Below are positions 58,788 through 64,000 of a stretch of DNA of 64,000 nt, in pieces. A program made the translations under genes and the position numbers. The notes beneath the pieces were generated by a model. The model had not been told where the DNA came from. It made no database searches and saw only the letters and a list, made by a program, of their open reading frames with translations. Origin of the DNA: Caldilineaceae bacterium (GTDB lineage Bacteria > Chloroflexota > Anaerolineae > Caldilineales > Caldilineaceae); contig JADLDO010000064.1 of the NCBI GenBank assembly GCA_020846635.1, positions 1-64,000 on the forward strand. The letters are read 5' to 3'. Each line of letters begins with the position of its first letter. The first letter of the stretch is position 1.

Positions 58788-58829
58788 ACGAGGGCGTGGA
58801 ATGGCGAAATTCCCGCCCTCGTTTTTTTT
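58788..58829 (+). terminator. Second, strong terminator just before pheA
   Basis: ACGAGGGCG (58788-58796) pairs with CGCCCTCGT (58814-58822), and inside it GGAAT pairs with ATTCC (58809-58813), with one bulged T. Seven further T residues follow. As it stands it would stop nearly all transcription into pheA, so read-through must be controlled. Confidence 0.88.
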
Positions 58830-58861
58830 GCCCTGTGTTCATAACCCAGCAGGAGATTTCT

Positions 58862-59722
58862 ATGACTATTGTGGCCTTTCAAGGCGAACATGGCGCATAC
58901 TCTGAAGAGGCGCTCATCCAGCATTTCGGAGAGGATGTCACCACCCTCCCCTGCCATGCCTTTGAGCACCTCTTTGAAGCAATCGAGAGCGGCAAAGCCG
59001 ACTTTGCTGTGCTGCCCGTAGAAAACTCTACCGCGGGGAGCATCAACAAATCATTTGACCTGCTGCTAGAGCATGATGTCAAAGTGCATGGCGAAATCTT
59101 GCTGCGCGTTCGCCACTGCCTCCTGACAATGCCAGGACAGGGCAAGACCATTCGCGAAGTACGCAGCCACCCCCAAGCGCTGGCCCAATGCGAGGCCTAT
59201 CTAAATCGTAACCACTATACCGCCGTACCCTGGTACGACACAGCGGGCAGTGCCAAAGACCTTGCCGCCACGCCAGCCGAAGGGGTTGCAGTCATCGCCT
59301 CCAAGCTTTCGGCCAAACAATATGGGCTGGAGATCGTCGAAGAGGGAGTTGAAGATTTACGTCACAACTACACACGCTTTTTTGTAATCGGCACAGGAGA
59401 TGCCGAAGTCCAGGGCCCATCCAAAACGTCGCTGGTCTTTGCCATTCCCAACACAGCCGGATCACTGCTGCAAGCGTTGAACGAGTTTGCCAACCGGCGC
59501 ATCAATCTCACCAAGATCGAGAGCCGCCCGCGCCGCAATCGTCCCTGGCAGTATGTCTTTTATCTCGACTTTGACGGTCACTGGCAGGACCCAGCCGCAC
59601 GCGAGGCGCTGATCCAGTTGCTTAGCCGCGCGGCCTTCGTCAAACTGCTGGGCAGCTATCCCGCCGCAGCCACCACCATCACAGAGGAGACAACTGCCCA
59701 GACGGAAAGCCTTCAGATATAA
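58862..59722 (+). CDS. pheA: Prephenate dehydratase
   Basis: Monofunctional prephenate dehydratase (prephenate to phenylpyruvate), 286 residues. The catalytic domain has FQGEHGAYSEEA, VLPVENSTAGSIN and the key NYTRFFVIG; the C-terminal ACT domain has ESRPRRNRPWQYVFYLDF, the phenylalanine-binding ESRP motif, so feedback inhibition by Phe is expected. No chorismate mutase domain is fused. The start is ATG 58862 with AGGAGA 7 bases upstream; the frame extends to 58796 across the terminator without support. It is the first gene of the aro operon. Confidence 0.95.
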   Translation: MTIVAFQGEHGAYSEEALIQHFGEDVTTLPCHAFEHLFEAIESGKADFAVLPVENSTAGSINKSFDLLLEHDVKVHGEILLRVRHCLLTMPGQGKTIREVRSHPQALAQCEAYLNRNHYTAVPWYDTAGSAKDLAATPAEGVAVIASKLSAKQYGLEIVEEGVEDLRHNYTRFFVIGTGDAEVQGPSKTSLVFAIPNTAGSLLQALNEFANRRINLTKIESRPRRNRPWQYVFYLDFDGHWQDPAAREALIQLLSRAAFVKLLGSYPAAATTITEETTAQTESLQI

Positions 59723-59758
59723 CAGCCATCTCGCGGACAGAAGTCCGAACCGTTTGTT

Positions 59759-59791
59759 AATTTCACTCGTCAATTTCACTCGCTAATTTCA
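59759..59791. repeat. Short tandem repeat between pheA and aroF
   Basis: AATTTCACTCG occurs at 59759 and 59772 with a third partial copy at 59785 (AATTTCA), a period of 13 bases. It lies in the 124-base gap between pheA and the first DAHP synthase gene. No function is evident. Confidence 0.6.
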
Positions 59792-59846
59792 GAAGCACAC
59801 GCACACGTATTCACACGGAACTTGATACGAAAGAGGAGAACGAACC

Positions 59847-60896
59847 ATGATCGTCGTCATGAAGGCAGGAGCATCTCAAGAGGAGATCAAAGACGTCATC
59901 CGCAAGGCGGAGTCGTTGGGCGTCCAGACCCATCCCATCTATGGTGAAAATCGCACCGTCGTTGCGCTGGTTGGCGACCTGACACGCGTCAGCCGCGAGA
60001 TATTCAACGCTATGGATGGTGTTGCCGACACCATGCGTATCCAGGAGCCATACAAGCTCGCCAGCCGTACCGCTCGCCCCGACAACACGGTCATCGAGGT
60101 GGGCACCGTCAAAATTGGTGGGCCGGACGTGGTGATCATGGCCGGCCCTTGCAGCGTCGAAGGCCGCGATCAGATCATTGAACACGCCCATGCCGTCAAA
60201 GAGGCAGGCGCGCATATCCTGCGCGGCGGGGCCTACAAGCCGCGCAGCAGCCCCTACAGCTTCCAGGGTTTGGGCGTTAAGGGCTTAGAATACCTGGCTG
60301 AAGCACGCGAGATCACAGGCTTGCCGGTCATCACCGAGGTCATGACCGTCGAGGCGCTGCCCGGCGTTGTCGAATACGCCGACATCCTCCAGATCGGCGC
60401 ACGCAACATGCAGAACTATGGTTTGCTCCAGGCAGTCGGCAAGACCAACCGCCCTGTCATGCTCAAGCGCGGCCTGAGTGGGACCATTGAAGAATTGCTG
60501 ATGTGCGCAGAATACATTGCCAGCAACGGCAACTACAATGTCATGCTTTGCGAGCGCGGTATCCGCACCTATGAAACCGCCACCCGCAACACGTTTGACC
60601 TCAATGCCGTGCCTGTCCTGAAGCAGCGCAGCCACCTCCCAGTCGTCGCCGACCCGTCACACGGCACAGGCTACCGTGAGTATGTTCCCGCTATGAGCCG
60701 CGCAGCCGTCGCCGCTGGAGCCGATGCGTTGATTCTCGAAGTCCATCCCGACCCGGACAACGCGGTCAGTGACGGTCGCCAAAGCTTGGACATGAAGGAC
60801 TTCGCGCAACTTGTCGTGAGTCTGCGCCGCATCGCCGAGGCGGTAGACCGCAAGGTCGCGCCACCCGTCGGTGCAGTTTCCCCCGTCGCCGCCTAA
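59847..60896 (+). CDS. aroF: DAHP synthase (type I-beta, first of two)
   Basis: 3-deoxy-7-phosphoheptulonate synthase that condenses phosphoenolpyruvate and erythrose 4-phosphate, entry to the shikimate pathway. It has the Thermotoga-like layout of 349 residues: an N-terminal ferredoxin/ACT-like regulatory domain (1-75) and a TIM barrel. Barrel motifs are MAGPCSVEG, RGGAYKPRSSPYSFQG, QIGARNMQNY, MLKRGLSG and DPSHGTG, including the metal ligands. A strong ribosome site (AGAGGAGAA) precedes the ATG. The 15-residue C-terminal tail is Ala/Val-rich. Sensitivity to Tyr or Phe through the N-terminal domain is likely but not readable. Confidence 0.92.
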   Translation: MIVVMKAGASQEEIKDVIRKAESLGVQTHPIYGENRTVVALVGDLTRVSREIFNAMDGVADTMRIQEPYKLASRTARPDNTVIEVGTVKIGGPDVVIMAGPCSVEGRDQIIEHAHAVKEAGAHILRGGAYKPRSSPYSFQGLGVKGLEYLAEAREITGLPVITEVMTVEALPGVVEYADILQIGARNMQNYGLLQAVGKTNRPVMLKRGLSGTIEELLMCAEYIASNGNYNVMLCERGIRTYETATRNTFDLNAVPVLKQRSHLPVVADPSHGTGYREYVPAMSRAAVAAGADALILEVHPDPDNAVSDGRQSLDMKDFAQLVVSLRRIAEAVDRKVAPPVGAVSPVAA

Positions 60897-60911
60897 GCAA
60901 ACAAGGATGAG

Positions 60912-60981
60912 GGATGAATTATGAAGGATGAAGGACAAAATGCTCGATCTGTCTTCATCCCTCATCCTTCATAATTCATCC
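60912..60981. repeat. GGATGA-type inverted repeat between the two DAHP synthase genes
   Basis: GGATGAATTATGAAGGATGA at 60912-60931 has an exact inverted copy at 60962-60981, so a 20-base stem with a 30-base loop can form. Flanking GGATGA words extend it imperfectly. It occupies almost the whole 105-base gap and ends 20 bases before the second aroF start. Confidence 0.85.
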
Positions 60982-61001
60982 TTACAAAAAGGACCTGAGC
61001 C

Positions 61002-62018
61002 ATGATCATCGTGATGCAGCAACATGCTGACCCAAAACATATTGAAGCCGTTGTAAAGCGTGTAGAGGAGTTGGGCTACAAAGTCCATCTGAGCCGCGGC
61101 GAAGCCCGTACCATCGTTGGCATTATTGGGGCCGACGAACACAAACTCCAAACAAGTTCCTTTGAGGCGATGGACGGGGTTGAAAAGACCATGCGCGTCA
61201 TGCAGCCTTACAAGGTTGCCAGCCGTGACTTTAGCCAAGAAGATACCGTCATCAACGTCAACGGTGTGGCGATTGGCGGGCAAAAGATCGTGGTGATGGC
61301 CGGCCCTTGCAGCGTTGAAAGCCGCGAAATGATTTTGGAGACTGCTCACGCTGTCAAAGAGGCTGGTGGTTCCGTCCTGCGCGGTGGAGCCTTCAAGCCC
61401 CGCAGCAGCCCCTACAGCTTTCAGGGGATGGGCGAGGAGGGTCTGCGCTATCTCGCCGAGGCACGCGAACAGACCGGCCTTCCCATCATCACCGAGGTCA
61501 TGACCCCGGACGAGATCGAATTGGTCGCCGATTATGCCGACATCCTACAAGTGGGCGCGCGCAACACCCAAAATTACTCGCTGCTCAAGGCGCTTGGCAA
61601 ACTGCAAAAGCCTGTCTTTCTCAAGCGTGGCATGAGCAGCACGATTCAAGAACTGCTCATGAGCGCCGAATACATCCTGGCTGGTGGCAATATGCAAGTC
61701 ATGGTGGGCGAGCGCGGTATCCGTACCTATGAAACCGCCACCCGCTTCACCTTTGACGTCAACGCCATTCCCGTCCTCAAGGAGTTGACGCACTTGCCCG
61801 TCATTGCCGACCCTGCACATGGCACAGGCAAGTGGAACCTGGTCACACCCATCGCCAAAGCCGCGGTGGCCGCGGGGGCCGACTCGATCATGGTCGAGGT
61901 GCATCCCAACCCGGCAGAAGCCTGGAGCGATGGTGCGCAAAGTCTAACGTTGGAACGCTTCGCTACTATGATGCGGGAACTTCGTCCGGTGGCTGAGGCT
62001 GTGGGCCGAACACTCTAA
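61002..62018 (+). CDS. aroF: DAHP synthase (type I-beta, second of two)
   Basis: Paralogue of the preceding gene, 338 residues, with the same layout: N-terminal regulatory domain (1-75) and barrel motifs MAGPCSVES, RGGAFKPRSSPYSFQG, QVGARNTQNYS, FLKRGMSS and DPAHGTG. The two proteins differ throughout the N-terminal domain, so they are separately evolving isozymes, likely with different feedback. The ribosome site AAAGGA lies 9 bases before the ATG. It is the third gene of the operon. Confidence 0.92.
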   Translation: MIIVMQQHADPKHIEAVVKRVEELGYKVHLSRGEARTIVGIIGADEHKLQTSSFEAMDGVEKTMRVMQPYKVASRDFSQEDTVINVNGVAIGGQKIVVMAGPCSVESREMILETAHAVKEAGGSVLRGGAFKPRSSPYSFQGMGEEGLRYLAEAREQTGLPIITEVMTPDEIELVADYADILQVGARNTQNYSLLKALGKLQKPVFLKRGMSSTIQELLMSAEYILAGGNMQVMVGERGIRTYETATRFTFDVNAIPVLKELTHLPVIADPAHGTGKWNLVTPIAKAAVAAGADSIMVEVHPNPAEAWSDGAQSLTLERFATMMRELRPVAEAVGRTL

Positions 62019-62042
62019 CCCGGTGACTGTTATAAAATTATG

Positions 62043-62134
62043 AAGGATGAGGAAGGCATCTCTCCGCTCTAGTGGTATTGACAGAGAGACCCCTACGGGG
62101 TGACAGCGTTTTTCATCCCTCATCCCTCATCCTT
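62043..62134. repeat. GGATGA-type repeat before tyrA
   Basis: AAGGATGAGG at 62043-62052 and CCTCATCCTT at 62125-62134 are inverted, and between them lie CCCCTACGGGG and further CATCCCT copies. It belongs to the same word family as the repeat at 60.9 kb and the heptamers at 36.0 kb. TTGACA at 62088 has no matching -10. Confidence 0.65.
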
Positions 62135-62154
62135 ACTATGCTGGGGAGAGTTGC

Positions 62155-63030
62155 ATGAGGAAACGCCTCGCCGATTGTCGTGTTGCCATCGTCGGGCTGG
62201 GCCTAATGGGAGCCAGCTTGGCGATGGACTTAATGCAAAATAACCTATGCCGCGAGGTGCGCGGCGTTGCCCGTCGTACGACGACGGTGCTGGATGCTTT
62301 CTTTGCCGGTGCGGTCGATCTGGCGACCAATGATGTACACACCGGCGTTATGGGGGCCGATATTGTGATTTTGGCAACGCCGGTGCGTACCATCGTTGAC
62401 CAGATCAACGAAATCGCGCCGACGCTTTGGCCGGGTACAATCGTCATGGACATGGGCAGCACCAAGGGTGAAGTCTGTAGCGCGCTCGATAAACTGCCCG
62501 CGCACATTCAACCCATCGGGGGTCATCCCATGACAGGCAAAGAGACAGCCGGCTTTGAAGCTGCCGAACCCAATCTCTATCGCCATGCAACCTGGGTACT
62601 GACGCCGCTGCCGCGCACAACCGCCGCGACCGTGAGTCTGGCAACCGAATTGGTCGAAGCCGTGGGGGCAAACCCCGTCGTGCTGTCGCCGGAACGACAT
62701 GATCGTCTTGTTGCCACCATCAGCCACCTGCCCTTTCTGGCTGCCAGCGCCCTTGTCCACACCGTCCAGGAAGTAGGCCAGGAGGACCCAACTGTCTGGG
62801 AGTTAGCCGCAGGGGGCTTTCGCGATACCAGCCGCGTCGCAGCCAGCGACACGCGCATGTTTCTTGATATACTAATGACCAACCAGCCCGCTGTCCTGGC
62901 GCAGCTCGATAGCTATATCAGCCATTTGACCGGCTTACGGAGCTACCTTGAAAATGGCGACGAGGCGGCCCTTTCCGCAAAATTGGCAGCCGCACAGGCC
63001 GCACGTTCGAAATGGAAACCAAAAAGATAA
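62155..63030 (+). CDS. tyrA: Prephenate dehydrogenase
   Basis: NAD(P)-dependent TyrA (prephenate to 4-hydroxyphenylpyruvate), 291 residues. The Rossmann motif is VAIVGLGLMGASLA, followed by ILATPVRTI, DMGSTKGEV and the substrate-site IGGHPMTGKE with the catalytic histidine. SHLPFLAASALVHT is the dimer/catalytic helix with the second histidine. No C-terminal ACT domain is present, so tyrosine control must come from elsewhere or be absent. GGGGAG precedes the ATG. It lies 10 bases before aroA. Confidence 0.94.
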   Translation: MRKRLADCRVAIVGLGLMGASLAMDLMQNNLCREVRGVARRTTTVLDAFFAGAVDLATNDVHTGVMGADIVILATPVRTIVDQINEIAPTLWPGTIVMDMGSTKGEVCSALDKLPAHIQPIGGHPMTGKETAGFEAAEPNLYRHATWVLTPLPRTTAATVSLATELVEAVGANPVVLSPERHDRLVATISHLPFLAASALVHTVQEVGQEDPTVWELAAGGFRDTSRVAASDTRMFLDILMTNQPAVLAQLDSYISHLTGLRSYLENGDEAALSAKLAAAQAARSKWKPKR

Positions 63031-63040
63031 GGCCAAAATT

Positions 63041-64000
63041 ATGACCCATCTAAACATTACAGGCGGCCACCGCCTCACCGGGCGCTGTCAAGTACCTGGC
63101 GATAAATCGATCAGCCATCGCGCTGTCATGTTCTCGGCCATTGCCAACGGCACCAGCACCGTACGCAACTTTCTCGACGGTGGTGACTGCCGCGCGACCA
63201 TCGAGGTCATGCGCGGCCTGGGCGTCAAGGTCGAGGAACGCTCTCCAACCGAATTGGTGATCCACGGGCTTGGGCTGGACGGGCTGCAAGAGCCGTCCGA
63301 TTTCCTCAACGTCGGCAACTCAGGCACAACCATTCGCCTGATGACCGGATTGCTGGCAGGTCAGAAATTTACCACCTTCTTGACAGGTACGCCGCAAATT
63401 CGCCGCCGCCCCATGTCGCGCATCGTCAAGCCCCTGCGCCAAATGGGTGCGGTCATCGTGGGTCGCCAGGATGGCAACTATGCGCCCCTCGGCATTGGTG
63501 GCACAACCCTGCGCGGGTTGGATTACACTTTGCCCGTAGCCAGTGCCCAGGTCAAAAGCTGCCTTCTTCTTGCCGGGTTGTATGGTCAAGGATTAACCGT
63601 CATCCGCCAACCAGGCCCAGCACGCGACCACACCGAACGCATGTTGGCGGCAATGGGCGCGCCCATCGCCACCTATGGCAACACCATCCACAGCGAACGC
63701 CCCGATCAAGAGCTTTCGCCCATCGAGATTGACGTACCAGGGGATATTTCCTCCGCAGCCTTCCTGATCGTCGCCGGTGCGATTGTCCCCGACAGCCGCA
63801 TTACCATTGTCGGCGTCGGTGTCAACCCAACACGCACAGGCATCGTCGACGCCCTCGTCGATATGGGCGCGCGCATCGAATATCGCAACCAGCGTAACCA
63901 GTCGGGCGAGCCGGTTGCCGACATTGAAGTGCAATACTCAGAACTGCGCGGCGCAACCTTTGGCGGCGAACAGATTGTCACCATGATCGACGAACTCCCG
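63041..64000 (+). CDS. aroA: EPSP synthase (3' end cut by the window)
   Basis: 5-enolpyruvylshikimate-3-phosphate synthase, first 320 codons only. The start ATG is preceded by AAGG. Motifs are VPGDKSISHRAVMFSAIANG, LNVGNSGTTIRLM, the active-site QVKSC loop in ASAQVKSCLL, and FLTGTPQIRRRPMSRI; it ends in VTMIDELP. It transfers the enolpyruvyl group of PEP to shikimate 3-phosphate. The gene continues beyond position 64000. It closes the visible aro operon. The motif NSGTTIRLM has Gly and Thr of the PEP site in the usual order. Confidence 0.95.
   Translation, partial: MTHLNITGGHRLTGRCQVPGDKSISHRAVMFSAIANGTSTVRNFLDGGDCRATIEVMRGLGVKVEERSPTELVIHGLGLDGLQEPSDFLNVGNSGTTIRLMTGLLAGQKFTTFLTGTPQIRRRPMSRIVKPLRQMGAVIVGRQDGNYAPLGIGGTTLRGLDYTLPVASAQVKSCLLLAGLYGQGLTVIRQPGPARDHTERMLAAMGAPIATYGNTIHSERPDQELSPIEIDVPGDISSAAFLIVAGAIVPDSRITIVGVGVNPTRTGIVDALVDMGARIEYRNQRNQSGEPVADIEVQYSELRGATFGGEQIVTMIDELP

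Larger units (their letters stand above)
58394..58861 (+). other. Leader region of the aromatic amino-acid operon
   Basis: The 468-base gap contains, in order, a promoter (58427-58455), a short leader ORF (58636-58767), a first terminator-like hairpin (58656-58686), a possible antiterminator arm (58730-58742) and a strong terminator (58788-58829) 33 bases before pheA. The ordering is that of a transcription attenuator. The stretch 58470-58620 has no feature I can name, except ATACC-CCCAGC-GGTAT, a 5-base hairpin near 58577. Confidence 0.6.

Noticed and set aside
58788..58829. Possible T-box riboswitch before pheA, because AGGGCGTGGAATGGCG resembles the T-box word AGGGTGGNACCGCG
   Set aside because: The invariant ACC is replaced, the element is itself the terminator with a U-tract directly after it, and no stem I with an AGTA-type loop and specifier could be drawn upstream.
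62087..62120. Internal promoter before tyrA based on TTGACA
   Set aside because: No -10 hexamer lies at 15-19 bases; the sequence there is GC-rich and part of a repeat.
1..64000. CRISPR arrays, insertion sequences, integrase or phage genes
   Set aside because: No regularly spaced repeats, transposase motifs or terminal repeats were found; the short repeats seen are of the GGATGA type or single palindromes.

Overview
This 64 kb GC-rich chromosomal window most likely comes from a Chloroflexota bacterium of the Anaerolineae/Caldilineae type. That placement is an inference from gene content: Thr-Pro-rich linkers after lipoprotein and membrane anchors, a DHH-CBS-tRNA nucleotidyltransferase fusion, a DUF1257/DUF2997 pair, Thermotoga-type DAHP synthases, an STK-TolB surface protein and a BTAD-ATPase-TPR regulator. 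No phage, plasmid, insertion sequence or CRISPR array is visible. It reads as core chromosome with many short operons, several convergent genes overlapping by a few bases, and several recognisable sigma-70-type promoters, some so close to the start codon that the mRNA should be leaderless.

Layout. 0.1-8 kb: secreted M14 carboxypeptidase, a pcm-rfbD-glycosyltransferase operon, an alpha/beta hydrolase and an 8-oxoguanine-deaminase-like amidohydrolase. 7.8-13.7 kb: DHH-CBS-CCA enzyme, two small membrane proteins, a ferredoxin-NADP reductase, a FrnE-like DsbA protein and tRNA-Arg(TCT). 14-21.6 kb: SDR, glycine cleavage gcvT-gcvH, a solute-binding lipoprotein, and the glcD-glcE-glcF glycolate oxidase operon. 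21.7-26 kb: DUF1257-DUF2997 cluster ending in a metal-ligand-less metallo-beta-lactamase-like protein, then ruvB, a TraR/DksA zinc-finger protein and upp. 39.3 down to 25.9 kb (minus strand): a tightly packed operon of eight genes for glycan assembly (three large membrane glycosyltransferase-like proteins, a YfhO-like protein, a DPM1-like GT2, a DegT aminotransferase, an O-antigen ligase) that ends, unexpectedly, in lipA. 39.5-46 kb: double thioredoxin, DUF2905, coiled-coil protein, two GT4 enzymes and a Gfo/Idh/MocA oxidoreductase. 46-54.6 kb: membrane pseudokinase with TolB-like repeats, cyclophilin, stand-alone RAM domain, lipoprotein, M20 peptidase, alkyltransferase-like protein, DUF4126, GNAT and SnoaL-like genes. 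55-64 kb: BTAD/ATPase/TPR regulator and the aromatic amino-acid operon pheA-aroF-aroF-tyrA-aroA (aroA cut by the window end).

How genes connect. gcvT and gcvH need lipoate, which LipA makes. The glcDEF set oxidises glycolate to glyoxylate, a precursor of glycine. The glycan operon and the 42-46 kb GT4 group point to cell-surface or exopolysaccharide decoration. The aro operon covers chorismate entry (DAHP synthase, EPSP synthase) and both prephenate branches.

The most interesting signal is the roughly 400-base leader in front of pheA. It has a strong promoter, a short ORF with 11 aromatic codons in 16, and a strong intrinsic terminator whose 5' arm can instead pair with a segment just after the aromatic codons. 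This looks like a Phe/Tyr attenuator, which I do not know to be described in this group. The same AT-rich stretch reads as an Ile/Leu-rich peptide in another frame, so the call is a hypothesis.
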